Shown here in pieces: positions 7,408-14,710 of a DNA stretch of 49,254 nucleotides. The stretch's first letter is position 1. Every line of letters starts with the position of its first letter. The position numbers were made by a program, and so were the translations under genes. Source of the DNA: a virus; the IMG/VR virus record IMGVR_UViG_3300017527_000125, positions 1-49,254 of that record. One strand, 5' to 3'. The notes beneath the pieces were generated by a model. It was not told where the DNA came from, did not search any database, and saw nothing but the letters and a program-made list of their open reading frames with translations.

Positions 7408-8345
7408 TGAAATTTGCTAAGAAGCTGTCGGAGCATATGCCCAAGGAAGGGCTTAAGCTCCATATACATCGGTTGCTGGCTGGGTGGGACAAGCCTAGAC
7501 CAGTAACGCATATTCATGCCAGTGATTTGACCAAGATGGATAAGAACACGGAGTATTGTCCCCGGGAGTTTGCACTTCTCCAACTCACAGGGTACAAGGC
7601 CAAGGACAGGTTCATAGGTACCAGTTTACAATACACTTTTGATATGGGCAGGCTATTAGAGCACCAGATGCAAAATGTGTATGCCAAAGATATAGCCATA
7701 GGTGAATGGTTATGTTTCCACTGCAGTAAGAAGACTTCTTTTGGGAGCCATCCCGGTACTTGTACGGTGTGTAACCGTAAGGATTGGAACTATATTGAGC
7801 CCAGATTTATGTCCCAATATTGTGGTGCGAGTGGCGGTATAGATTTGTTGGTAAAACTAAAGGGGGAGAAAAAGTTACGGTTGGTAGAAGTGAAGAGCAT
7901 AGACAAGGATATGTATAAGCAGTTGGTAGCTCCATTAGCTGAACATACGCTAAGAACCAATCTGTACCTGCGGCTGGTAGAGGAGAGTAACTCCCCGTTC
8001 AAAGATATGGTGAACACCAAGGAAGGAATGGTGTTTTACATGTGTAAAGGTTTTGGGACTCAAGATAATAGTCTGACTGATTTTGCTGTAACAGATGCTG
8101 GGTTCAGCCCGTTTAAGGAGTTCTTTGTTGGGCGCAATGATTCGGACACAGATGCGTTGGTAGAGCTGTCCCGGCAGTTGTTTGCCTGGAGAAATAAAGC
8201 GGCCGGTGTACCGCCCCCGATATGCTCCCATGGTATGTGTCCCCGGGCTAAAAAGTGCAAGGTAGCTAAGGTGTGTTGGTCTGGAGAATATCCTCCAGGG
8301 GCCAAAATATATCTGGAGGATAAAAATGAAAGTACTGGGGCTTGA
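7407..8345 (+). CDS. Cas4/RecB-like PD-(D/E)XK exonuclease with Cys cluster
   Basis: A 312-residue nuclease. The catalytic core is GGIDLL (Asp146) with LVEVKS (Glu161, Lys163). Four cysteines arranged as in iron-sulphur Cas4/AddB proteins are seen: Cys51 (YCPREF) and a C-terminal group within Cys273, 278, 284 and 290 (CSHGMCP, KKCKVAKVC). In addition a zinc-ribbon-like CFHC (103-106) and CTVC (119-122) is inserted before the core. It is probably an end-processing exonuclease for recombination. No cas1/cas2 gene or CRISPR array is near, so a CRISPR adaptation role is not supported. The start shares bases with the preceding stop (TAATG). Confidence 0.8.
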   Translation: MKFAKKLSEHMPKEGLKLHIHRLLAGWDKPRPVTHIHASDLTKMDKNTEYCPREFALLQLTGYKAKDRFIGTSLQYTFDMGRLLEHQMQNVYAKDIAIGEWLCFHCSKKTSFGSHPGTCTVCNRKDWNYIEPRFMSQYCGASGGIDLLVKLKGEKKLRLVEVKSIDKDMYKQLVAPLAEHTLRTNLYLRLVEESNSPFKDMVNTKEGMVFYMCKGFGTQDNSLTDFAVTDAGFSPFKEFFVGRNDSDTDALVELSRQLFAWRNKAAGVPPPICSHGMCPRAKKCKVAKVCWSGEYPPGAKIYLEDKNESTGA

Positions 8346-8877
8346 TACCTCCACCAAAACTGGGGCAGTAGTTGTTGATTTCTTTGGGCATGATGGCCCT
8401 ATAACAAATGGGTTTAAAATCTTGTTTGCTGAGGAGTTGGAGCATAAGAAGCTAAAGGATTTGGAACGCTGCGCTGCTTTAGCTGGGGATGTGATTGAGA
8501 TTATGGAAACGCATACCCCTGATCTGGCTGTGATTGAAGGCTACGGGTATGGGAACGCAAATACGCTGGTTACCTTGGTGGAGATAGGTACTATCATCAG
8601 GTACTTTCTGAAACAGTACCAGCTGCCCTATGTAGTGGTGGCCCCAACCACACTAAAGAAGTTTGTGACGGGTAAGGGTAATGCCACTAAAGATCAGATG
8701 ATGCTGCAGGTTTACAAGCGTTGGAGGTACGAGGCAGACACCAACAATATTGCAGATGCAGTGGGCCTTGCTATGACAGGAGGTGCGTTGTATGGGCACT
8801 TAGACATGCCCAAGCAGAACATGGAGGCTTTAAAACCACTGCGTAGAGAACTACCTTCACTATCCCTCAGCACTTAA
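8326..8877 (+). CDS. ruvC: RuvC-type Holliday junction resolvase
   Basis: A 183-residue RuvC-family nuclease that would resolve four-way junctions and trim branched DNA before packaging. Visible acidic residues: Asp7 in VLGLDTST, Glu71 in AVIEGYG, and Asp144 in NNIADAVGLAM, as in RuvC. The length is close to bacterial RuvC (about 170). It overlaps the nuclease gene by 20 bases. Its last codons and stop (AGC ACT TAA) are formed by the palindrome at 8870, so the gene ends Ser-Thr-stop. Confidence 0.88.
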   Translation: MKVLGLDTSTKTGAVVVDFFGHDGPITNGFKILFAEELEHKKLKDLERCAALAGDVIEIMETHTPDLAVIEGYGYGNANTLVTLVEIGTIIRYFLKQYQLPYVVVAPTTLKKFVTGKGNATKDQMMLQVYKRWRYEADTNNIADAVGLAMTGGALYGHLDMPKQNMEALKPLRRELPSLSLST

Positions 8878-8881
8878 GTGC
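8870..8881. repeat. GCACTTAAGTGC palindrome containing the ruvC stop
   Basis: Perfect copy. The TAA stop of ruvC (8875-8877) is part of the palindrome. A second, imperfect copy follows at 8894 within a 24-bp-offset duplication of ACTTAAGTGCAAAACTA. Confidence 0.85.
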
Positions 8882-8893
8882 AAAACTAATTAA

Positions 8894-8905
8894 GAACTTA
8901 AGTGC
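8894..8905. repeat. Imperfect palindrome GAACTTAAGTGC
   Basis: One mismatch from the consensus. It is the second unit of the tandem duplication and lies 8 bases before the -35 box of promoter P3. Confidence 0.7.
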
Positions 8906-8913
8906 AAAACTAT

Positions 8914-8942
8914 TTGACAAACGCAGTTAGCTATGTCATAGT
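8914..8942 (+). promoter_or_regulatory. Sigma70-like promoter P3
   Basis: TTGACA, 17-nt spacer, CATAGT. Two palindromes lie just upstream, a position from which a bound protein could affect it. It drives the gene at 8992. Confidence 0.8.
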
Positions 8943-8991
8943 TAAGACACGGTTAACAACTTTTACACGTAACGTAAGTAAGGAGAATATG

Positions 8992-9858
8992 ATGGCTGAG
9001 TCACCCACAATGAAAGTCCTGACTAAAGGACAGAAGGACGGGAATAAAGCAACTGCAAAGACCACCAAGGCCCCCGCTAAGAAGGCTGTGAAAACCACCA
9101 AGTCCAAGGTCAAGACCGGTGAGGTGGTGGGTAAAGATCTGATTCTGGACACAGTACAAGAGTTGGAGAACATGAACCAAGCGGCCACCCTTAAAGGTGT
9201 CAGGGCTTGTTTGGAAACAGCTGGTTATAGTAATTTCCAGTTGGGTGGGCTATTGCAGCGCATCCAGGAAGAAGGCTGGTGGGATAACGGAGAGCATGAA
9301 TCCTTCAAGGACTTTATTCAGGCGGAGTATGGTTTGGGCCTGCGTAAAGCTGCTTACCTCATGGCGATATATACCGGGCTGGTTGAATCCGGTGTCAAGT
9401 GGGAGCAGGTTCAGGCTCTGGGTTGGACCAAGCTGCGTGAACTGGTCTCTATGCTGACTGTAGATAATGTTGATGAATGGGTGGAGAAGGCCAAGGAGAT
9501 GACCACTCTGCAGTTGATCGAATACATCAAGGCAGAGAAGGCACAGGGTAAGGGTGATAAAGATGCACCTACCAAGGAAGAGGCACAGAAGATCAAGACC
9601 AAGACCTTCAAGCTCCATGCTGACCAGCTGGAGACCGTAGACACAGCACTTGAACGGGCTCGGGAAGAGGGTGAGACGGAGTATGACACGGTAGCACTTG
9701 ATTACATCTGCATGCGGTACCTCAGTAATGATGCAGGTAAGGCCAAGACGACTAAGCCGCCTACTTTGGAGAAGCAGTTCAAAGAAGCCGGTGTTGATAA
9801 GGTGCTGGAAGCCTTTGAAGAGGCGTTTCCAGAGTGCAACATCACGGTAGCTATGTAA
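8992..9858 (+). CDS. Conserved phage protein with Lys/Ala-rich N-terminus (288 aa)
   Basis: A 288-residue protein. The first 50 residues are Lys/Thr/Ala-rich, resembling histone-like tails. The middle (about 75-180) has a recurring helical pattern including LLQRIQEEGWWDNGEHESF and a WTKLREL segment found in phage proteins of unknown function next to recombination genes. The C-terminal part is helical and acidic. ATG 8992 gives the usual 6-base gap to AGGAG; ATG 8989 is also possible. Its own promoter P3 implies substantial expression. A DNA-binding or condensing role is a guess from the basic tail. Confidence 0.7.
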   Translation: MAESPTMKVLTKGQKDGNKATAKTTKAPAKKAVKTTKSKVKTGEVVGKDLILDTVQELENMNQAATLKGVRACLETAGYSNFQLGGLLQRIQEEGWWDNGEHESFKDFIQAEYGLGLRKAAYLMAIYTGLVESGVKWEQVQALGWTKLRELVSMLTVDNVDEWVEKAKEMTTLQLIEYIKAEKAQGKGDKDAPTKEEAQKIKTKTFKLHADQLETVDTALERAREEGETEYDTVALDYICMRYLSNDAGKAKTTKPPTLEKQFKEAGVDKVLEAFEEAFPECNITVAM

Positions 9859-9866
9859 TTACCGGT

Positions 9867-9886
9867 GGGGGGCAAGAATGCCCCCC
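9867..9886 (+). other. GC-rich hairpin
   Basis: GGGGGGC, loop AAGAAT, GCCCCCC lies between genes and is not followed by T residues. It may be a 3' stabiliser or a weak terminator. Confidence 0.55.
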
Positions 9887-9908
9887 TATAGGATCAAGGA
9901 GAATAGAT

Positions 9909-10097
9909 ATGTTGTTTCTTAATCAGGTATATGTTCCAGGGATTCTGTATGAACACATCAGGGTTTTCCATATCGTAACAGGACTGCTGTTGACGGCGGT
10001 CACTGGTTGGTGGGCCTTCATTCTAGTTGTACAGGTGTTCTATGCTATTTGGGTTGCCTTTGAGAGGAATGATCTGCGTAAGGGCAGCACCATTTAG
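9909..10097 (+). CDS. Small membrane protein (62 aa)
   Basis: Starts at ATG 9909 behind AAGGAG. Residues about 15-50 form a long hydrophobic stretch (VFHIVTGLLLTAVTGWWAFI continuing into LVVQVFYAIWVAF) that can make one long or two short membrane helices, followed by a charged tail RNDLRKGSTI. It could be an inner-membrane accessory protein; nothing identifies it as a holin, and no endolysin is beside it. Confidence 0.65.
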   Translation: MLFLNQVYVPGILYEHIRVFHIVTGLLLTAVTGWWAFILVVQVFYAIWVAFERNDLRKGSTI

Positions 10098-10110
10098 TAA
10101 GGAGGGGATC

Positions 10111-10515
10111 GTGAAGGTTATATGTCCGTATTGCGATAATCCGGCAGAGCTGGTGGATGGAACAACGGTTTACCCACACAGGCCCGATCTAGGGCACTTG
10201 AAGTTTTGGAATTGTGCCCCTTGTAATGCCTACGTAGGAACACATAAGAATAGTCGTAGACATAAGCCATTAGGAAGATTAGCCAATGCAGAACTTAGAA
10301 ACTGGAAAGGTTTTGCCCACGGTGCTTTCGATCCCTTATGGGAGACCATGGTAATACGGGATAACATTAAGGCAGTAAAGGCCAGAGGTAGAGCCTACAA
10401 GTGGTTGGCTGCACAACTGGAGATAGATATTAAGGATTGTCATATTGGGATGTTTGATGTGGCTATGTGTAAAAGAGTGGTAGGTCTTTGTCATAGAACG
10501 CGGGTCATTATGTAA
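10111..10515 (+). CDS. Zinc-finger protein, DUF3268-like (134 aa)
   Basis: A GTG start at 10111 follows a strong AAGGAGGGG. The N-terminus has the pattern CPYCDNPAELVDG ... NCAPCNAYVGTH, with two CxxC pairs and a conserved AYVGTH. This matches the zinc-binding domain called DUF3268, common in phages and mobile elements. The C-terminal 60 residues are helical with a small Cys/His group. It probably binds nucleic acid or protein; the exact role is unknown. The longer frame upstream overlaps the membrane gene and has no ribosome site. Confidence 0.75.
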   Translation: MKVICPYCDNPAELVDGTTVYPHRPDLGHLKFWNCAPCNAYVGTHKNSRRHKPLGRLANAELRNWKGFAHGAFDPLWETMVIRDNIKAVKARGRAYKWLAAQLEIDIKDCHIGMFDVAMCKRVVGLCHRTRVIM

Positions 10516-10536
10516 CGTAAATTATCAGGAGGGATC

Positions 10537-10713
10537 ATGCCATATTTCAGGGTAACGTGGGAGATGTATTTTGAAACAGACACACCACAGGAAGCAGCAG
10601 AGGAGGCTTTGAGGGTACAGCGAGATCCAGCCTCAGAAGCTACCTGCTTTGTTGTAGTCAACATGGGTACTGGGGATCAGATGTATGTTGACATAGATAT
10701 AGTAGATCCATAG
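10537..10713 (+). CDS. Small hypothetical protein (58 aa)
   Basis: ATG 10537 follows AGGAGGGATC, a good ribosome site. The 58-residue product begins MPYFRVTWEMYFETDTPQEA and is acidic with a beta-alpha pattern typical of small phage proteins (RVxWEMxxxTDTPxEAAxEA). The next gene begins 10 bases after its stop with GGGAG. Spacing and site support a real gene despite its size. Confidence 0.65.
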   Translation: MPYFRVTWEMYFETDTPQEAAEEALRVQRDPASEATCFVVVNMGTGDQMYVDIDIVDP

Positions 10714-10723
10714 GGAGATTATC

Positions 10724-11041
10724 ATGGGTAAGATTGCACAATTAGAAGAAAGCCTGACAATTGTCACTAATGAGTTGGAGAAGGCTAAGATTGAGTGTAG
10801 AGGTTTTGAACGCTCAGTAAAAGAACAGCAACGTATGCGGCAGGAGGCGGAGTCTGAGCTTACCTGCCTTAGGACACAGTTGGGTGACATACAGAAGGCT
10901 ATCCAGTTAGTAACTGCCATAACGTATCCAGAAGCAGAACTGTACTCTGCGGAAGTATATATGCCTGCAGGTGGGCTAAAAGCTAAGGCAGAAGACGAGG
11001 AGCTGAGATTCCTTAGGTACATTTATAAGTTGTGCCGGTAA
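10724..11041 (+). CDS. Coiled-coil hypothetical protein (105 aa)
   Basis: A 105-residue protein whose first 60 residues show a heptad-like Leu/Ile/Val pattern rich in Glu, Lys and Gln (IAQLEESLTIVTNELEKAKI), predicting a coiled coil. The last 40 residues are mixed. GGGAG precedes the ATG. No catalytic motif is seen. Its stop at 11041 lies 7 bases before the -35 of promoter P4, so it closes this small operon. Confidence 0.65.
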   Translation: MGKIAQLEESLTIVTNELEKAKIECRGFERSVKEQQRMRQEAESELTCLRTQLGDIQKAIQLVTAITYPEAELYSAEVYMPAGGLKAKAEDEELRFLRYIYKLCR

Positions 11042-11047
11042 TACTAT

Positions 11048-11076
11048 TTGACAAACGTCCCTCTAATTAGTACAGT
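11048..11076 (+). promoter_or_regulatory. Sigma70-like promoter P4
   Basis: TTGACA, 17-nt spacer, TACAGT. It serves the gene at 11106. Confidence 0.78.
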
Positions 11077-11105
11077 ATTAGGACAATAACACCCTAGGAG
11101 GGCTT

Positions 11106-11288
11106 ATGCCTAACCAACTTTTGCGTCTCCCCAGTGGCCATATTTTTATCCCGCTACATGATGATGAGCTAGATAAATACCACACCATTTATCATTTTAG
11201 TTACCGTGGTGCTGTAGGTTTGCTTGGAAAATTAGCCCCAACCAGCCTAAATGGGTGGGAAGTGGTAGCTGTATATATAGAGGAGTAG
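11106..11288 (+). CDS. Small hypothetical protein (60 aa)
   Basis: A single small gene between promoters P4 and P5, with CTAGGAGGG before its ATG. The 60-residue product (beginning MPNQLLRLPSGHIFIPLHDD) shows alternating hydrophobic residues suggesting a beta-rich fold and ends in VVAVYIEE. Having a private promoter suggests an early effector-type role, but no homology is recognised. Confidence 0.65.
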   Translation: MPNQLLRLPSGHIFIPLHDDELDKYHTIYHFSYRGAVGLLGKLAPTSLNGWEVVAVYIEE

Positions 11289-11302
11289 GAAGTTATTATT
11301 GT

Positions 11303-11331
11303 TTGACAAACGTACAACTATACAGCATAGT
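11303..11331 (+). promoter_or_regulatory. Sigma70-like promoter P5
   Basis: TTGACA, 17-nt spacer, CATAGT (a TATAGT also occurs five bases on but gives too long a spacer). It serves the SWIM-domain gene. It is the last consensus promoter before 22.8 kb. Confidence 0.8.
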
Positions 11332-11352
11332 ATAGTTAGGGTACACATAAAA

Positions 11353-11361
11353 GCTAGGAGC
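11353..11361 (+). promoter_or_regulatory. GCTAGGAGC leader element
   Basis: Best-folding copy of the leader: AGC, loop TAGGA, GCT gives a 3-bp stem with AGGA in the loop, 4 bases before ATG 11366. Confidence 0.6.
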
Positions 11362-11365
11362 TAAA

Positions 11366-12526
11366 ATGAAGCAGCTAGTAATATCAATGACAGATCCAAG
11401 TAAGAAGTATGAGGTGGACCTGGAGAAGGAAACCTGTAATTGTCCAGCCTATGCTAAGGGTAAGACTCGCCCCTGTAAGCATCTGGTTGAGCTGGGAGTT
11501 AAGCCAAAAAAGAAGAAGGTAGTCACCAGCTATGTGAAGTCAGCTATCCAGAAGGCCTACCGTAGGAATGATCAGCCATTGTTAATCTGGAGCTTTAACT
11601 GGCTCTGGAAGAATGAGCGTAACTGGATCTGGTGGAGATACATGGTGCTACCAGCAGAAGACCACTGGAAGGGTGTGGTGGAGATGGGCAGGGCTCATGA
11701 TGAAGCTAAGATGGTCTATAAGCATGATCCTGTGGGGGCCAAGCATTTATTGCTATGTGGGTTGTTGAACACGATGGCTCAGAAGAAGAGTCAGGATTCT
11801 AACGGGATTCGCCAGTTAGCTGATGTAGTCAGATCTACTAGCCAGGTTAAGACCCCGCACTTGATGGGGGCCATTATTAAGAAAGTAGATGTATCCCAGA
11901 TGTTGTTCTTTGAGTTTTACCGCAGTATTTCTGACCCAGTAGCCGTTGATGCTAAGGGTCTGATATCCCCCATTGTTTGGGAGACTATCTGGCATAAGGT
12001 AGCTGAACTGAAAGAGTCGGGTATTAGTCTGGGGAAGTACGTAGATCTGTGTGATGGGATCAAGGCTATGCAGTACCGCGCAGCCATGGGGGGAGGCCCA
12101 GGATACACCACTCTGTTTCTGGCAGTAATTGCCCTCCAACTCTACTACACAGAGCTGGGACGATCTATTACAGGGGAGCCTAGTGATGAGGTTCTGTCTT
12201 CTGGGGAATGGATTACCCCGCATGTAACCCCGCCGTGGTGCTGCTTGGATATGCATACAGGGCCTGGGAAGAGAGTGTTGGGCTACATCACCAAGATTGT
12301 CAGTAACACGCATATGGATGGTGCCGAATGTAAGGCAGCAGTAGAAGAGATTTGGTTCATAAATGAAACCGCGCTGGTGAACGAAACCGATGAAGACAGT
12401 GTTTGGTGGAAGCTGGGATGTAACGCCTATCTGATCCAGCACGGAGTAAAGCCAAAAGAGATGAAGAAACTTTGGGACGAGAAGTTGAGAGATATCGTCC
12501 GTAAGAAGATCATATTGTGGAGCTAG
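11366..12526 (+). CDS. SWIM zinc-finger protein with helical domain resembling the RarA C-terminus
   Basis: A 386-residue protein. Residues 20-41 form a SWIM-type finger: Cys24-x-Cys26 then Cys37-x-His39 (CNCPAYA ... PCKH). A Lys-rich linker follows. From about residue 57 the pattern AIQKAYRRNDQPLLIWSFNW and RRYMVLPAEDHW-like spacing recalls the collar/C-terminal helical domain of RarA/MgsA clamp-loader ATPases, where K-S-x-R-x-S-D ... A-x-E-D-I-G occurs. No AAA+ ATPase domain is present. Family knowledge: SWIM fingers bind DNA or protein. I infer a replication-fork or loader accessory protein. The RarA likeness is by eye and needs a profile search. Confidence 0.65.
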   Translation: MKQLVISMTDPSKKYEVDLEKETCNCPAYAKGKTRPCKHLVELGVKPKKKKVVTSYVKSAIQKAYRRNDQPLLIWSFNWLWKNERNWIWWRYMVLPAEDHWKGVVEMGRAHDEAKMVYKHDPVGAKHLLLCGLLNTMAQKKSQDSNGIRQLADVVRSTSQVKTPHLMGAIIKKVDVSQMLFFEFYRSISDPVAVDAKGLISPIVWETIWHKVAELKESGISLGKYVDLCDGIKAMQYRAAMGGGPGYTTLFLAVIALQLYYTELGRSITGEPSDEVLSSGEWITPHVTPPWCCLDMHTGPGKRVLGYITKIVSNTHMDGAECKAAVEEIWFINETALVNETDEDSVWWKLGCNAYLIQHGVKPKEMKKLWDEKLRDIVRKKIILWS

Positions 12527-12527
12527 T

Positions 12528-12539
12528 GCACTCAAGTGC
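12528..12539. repeat. GCACTTAAGTGC-family palindrome (variant TCAA centre)
   Basis: GCACTCAAGTGC follows the TAG stop of the SWIM gene directly and overlaps the leader of the gene at 12553. Confidence 0.8.
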
Positions 12540-12552
12540 AGAGGATCAGAAG

Positions 12553-12741
12553 ATGGATAGAAACGAGCTGATAGAACGCATAGTAGCGGTGATGGACGAT
12601 TGGGACCGGGATACCTTACTAGCGTGGGCCAAGACAGAGAGGCGGGAGGATCTTGATAGGTTGGAGGATGAAGACATCAGGAACATCGCTGACACTGTAC
12701 TTGGGGACTGGGAGCAGGAAGAGTACGACAACGAGGGTTAG
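12553..12741 (+). CDS. Small acidic protein (62 aa)
   Basis: Starts at ATG 12553, with GAGG in the palindrome-adjacent leader. The product is strongly acidic (many Asp and Glu) and helical, beginning MDRNELIERIVAVMDDWDRD. Small acidic phage proteins can be DNA mimics, but this one is simply unidentified. A longer frame begins inside the SWIM gene and is disfavoured. Confidence 0.6.
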   Translation: MDRNELIERIVAVMDDWDRDTLLAWAKTERREDLDRLEDEDIRNIADTVLGDWEQEEYDNEG

Positions 12742-12746
12742 AACCA

Positions 12747-13181
12747 ATGGAATTTCCGATAACAGTAGAAAGCATAAAGGTCATCAACAAGGCCTACGAG
12801 CCCAGTAATTTTATGGCGGGGGCTGAGGTGGGAGACTTTGTATCTATCAGACCCTGCGCGGAGGAGTATGAGAATAAGACTTTCCTGGGTATATACATAG
12901 GGGAGATAAGTGTTGGGACCGCACACTTCTTTGAAGCATCGGATGATGAGTACCTTAAGGGGGTGTTGGAGCTAATGCATAACACCAACCCAGCTATCTT
13001 TGTACCCAACCTGAACAAGGTGATCTTTGGATGCGAGAGTTGGTGGGGTGTGATTAAGGATGAGTCCCACCTAAAGCAGATCACGGACGAGGACATAGAA
13101 AACGTCTGGTATGTAAAAGCCCTGAAAGCCATAGCAGAGACGCGGGAGAAAAAGGAGAACAGTAATGGCGATAAGCTTTGA
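12747..13181 (+). CDS. Conserved phage protein (144 aa)
   Basis: A 144-residue protein beginning MEFPITVESIKVINKAYEPS. The segment GDFVSIRPCAEEYENKTFLG followed by IYIGEIS is a recurrent beta-rich motif in phage proteins of unknown function. The C-terminus is a charged helix. It overlaps the next gene by 17 bases, suggesting coupled translation. Confidence 0.65.
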   Translation: MEFPITVESIKVINKAYEPSNFMAGAEVGDFVSIRPCAEEYENKTFLGIYIGEISVGTAHFFEASDDEYLKGVLELMHNTNPAIFVPNLNKVIFGCESWWGVIKDESHLKQITDEDIENVWYVKALKAIAETREKKENSNGDKL

Positions 13182-13377
13182 GGTTTCTAAACACGTTGAT
13201 GGGCAGTTATGTATACAGATGAAGTCCACATACCCAGATGATTGCTTCAAGATGGGGAGGGTATATGCAGACATTATCACTCTTGGTGGCGGCGAGATAT
13301 CGGATATTGTTCAGGGTGATTGGGGACAGGGTAAGTTCATACGCATACCGCTTGCTGGTAAAGCCAAAGAAGATTAA
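13165..13377 (+). CDS. Small hypothetical protein (70 aa)
   Basis: Begins at ATG 13165 inside the preceding gene, with AAGGAG about 8 bases upstream. The 70-residue product is beta-rich with a Gly-rich middle (ITLGGGEISDIVQGDWGQGK). No family is recognised. It is the last gene before the structured 187-base gap that leads into the sugar cassette. Confidence 0.6.
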   Translation: MAISFEVSKHVDGQLCIQMKSTYPDDCFKMGRVYADIITLGGGEISDIVQGDWGQGKFIRIPLAGKAKED

Positions 13378-13383
13378 GACATA

Positions 13384-13564
13384 CCATACTGACATAGGTA
13401 GACACCTAAGGTAGTTCCCTATAGTATGGCTATTGTCTTGAGACAAAGCTTGAGACAAAAAACCGGTACCAGCATTGAAAGGTGAAACCCCACCAGTATA
13501 GGGCCAAATCGGTGGGTTGGTGTTTTGGGATCGGGAGACTAATACTAATAACTGCGAGGGGTCT
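13384..13564 (+). promoter_or_regulatory. Structured leader before the sugar cassette
   Basis: This gap holds an inverted repeat CCATACT/AGTATGG (13384-13390 with 13423-13429), two direct repeats CTTGAGACAAA (13437 and 13449, period 12), and a hairpin CCCACC/GGTGGG (13489-13494 with 13511-13516). No TTGACAAAC promoter is present and I see no convincing -10/-35 pair. It may hold the control region of the cassette. Confidence 0.45.
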
Positions 13565-14710
13565 ATGAATATTGATTTGTGGGACAGAGTAGTACCGTAC
13601 TTCAAGCCGTATGTAACGCCAGAGATGGGGGAGGCAGTAGCTAAGACAGTAGCCAGTGGTTGGCTGACCACCGGTAAGAAGGTAAAGGAACTGGAAAGTG
13701 AGTTCCAGAAGATGTTTCCTTCCAAGCAGGTACTGATGACGAACTCAGCTACAGCCGCCTCCCTTATCGCATTTGACGCCCTAGATCTGAGATGGTCTGA
13801 AGTAATCACCACACCGTACACGTTCAGCTCACCAGCTATGATGCTCCACCATTTGGGCGCTAAGCTTGTCATGGTTGACATTGATCCCAACACATTCAAT
13901 ATCGACCCCCACAAGGTACTGGACGCTGTAAACCCTAATACGAAAGCCATACTGCTCACCCACTTCGGTGGACGGGCCTGTGACTTGACAAGTATTTATG
14001 AGATAGCCAGTCAGTGTAACCTCAAGGTGATAGAAGACTGTGCTCATGCATTGCCTGCACGGTACAAGGGCAGAACAGTGGGAGACATGGAGGCAGACGC
14101 TTCCTTTTTCAGCTTCTATGCCAACAAGACCATGACCACGGGCGAGGGGGGCATGCTGCTTTTGAAGGATGGAGCTGTAGCTGAGCATGCACGTAAGTTG
14201 TTGCTGCATGGATTTTCCACAGATGCCTATGACCGGTACACGAACTCAGGTGCGTCCTGGTTCTATGATGTTGGAGTCGCCGGGTGGAAGGCCAATATGA
14301 CAGATGTGGCTGCTACGCTGGGCTTGGAGCAGTTACGGTATTTGTACAGCATGTCAGATGATAGAACCCGAGTTGCAGAGATGTACACGTTGGCCCTGAA
14401 ATCCTTGGAGTTGCACTGCCCGAGATTCACTTACGATTCAGCATGGCATGTATACCCGATCCTGGTGGATGCTGCCTACCGTGATGCCTTTATTGAGAGC
14501 ATGAAGGAGAAAGGCGTTCACTGTTCAGTGCACTTCCGGCCGATAAACCAGCATTCCTTTTGGAAGGAAGTATTGCCTAGACACAGTACCCCAGTATCTG
14601 ACAGTGTTGGAGCCCGAGTAGTGTCCCTGCCTATCTATCCGAACATGCCTATGGATAACGTGACGTATGTAGTACGGGCTGTAACCGCTACGTTGAAAGA
14701 ATTTGTATGA
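13565..14710 (+). CDS. PLP-dependent sugar aminotransferase (DegT/DnrJ/EryC1/StrS family)
   Basis: A 381-residue enzyme of the sugar aminotransferase family, which adds an amino group to a nucleotide-linked 4-keto (or 3-keto) sugar using glutamate. The Schiff-base lysine is Lys188 in SFYANKTMTTGEGG, and EDCAHALPARYKG (Asp158 contacting the cofactor nitrogen) is typical. TPYTFSSPA near residue 83 is the family's substrate-loop signature. Start ATG 13565 follows GAGGGG. Next to a CapD-like dehydratase, its likely substrate is a UDP-4-keto-6-deoxy-HexNAc. It opens a six-gene cassette with overlapping starts (ATGA at 14707). Confidence 0.92.
   Translation: MNIDLWDRVVPYFKPYVTPEMGEAVAKTVASGWLTTGKKVKELESEFQKMFPSKQVLMTNSATAASLIAFDALDLRWSEVITTPYTFSSPAMMLHHLGAKLVMVDIDPNTFNIDPHKVLDAVNPNTKAILLTHFGGRACDLTSIYEIASQCNLKVIEDCAHALPARYKGRTVGDMEADASFFSFYANKTMTTGEGGMLLLKDGAVAEHARKLLLHGFSTDAYDRYTNSGASWFYDVGVAGWKANMTDVAATLGLEQLRYLYSMSDDRTRVAEMYTLALKSLELHCPRFTYDSAWHVYPILVDAAYRDAFIESMKEKGVHCSVHFRPINQHSFWKEVLPRHSTPVSDSVGARVVSLPIYPNMPMDNVTYVVRAVTATLKEFV

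Noticed and set aside
13517-13545. Promoter TTGGTG-17-TAATAC before the aminotransferase
   Set aside because: Only about half the bases match each box; weaker than every other promoter here.
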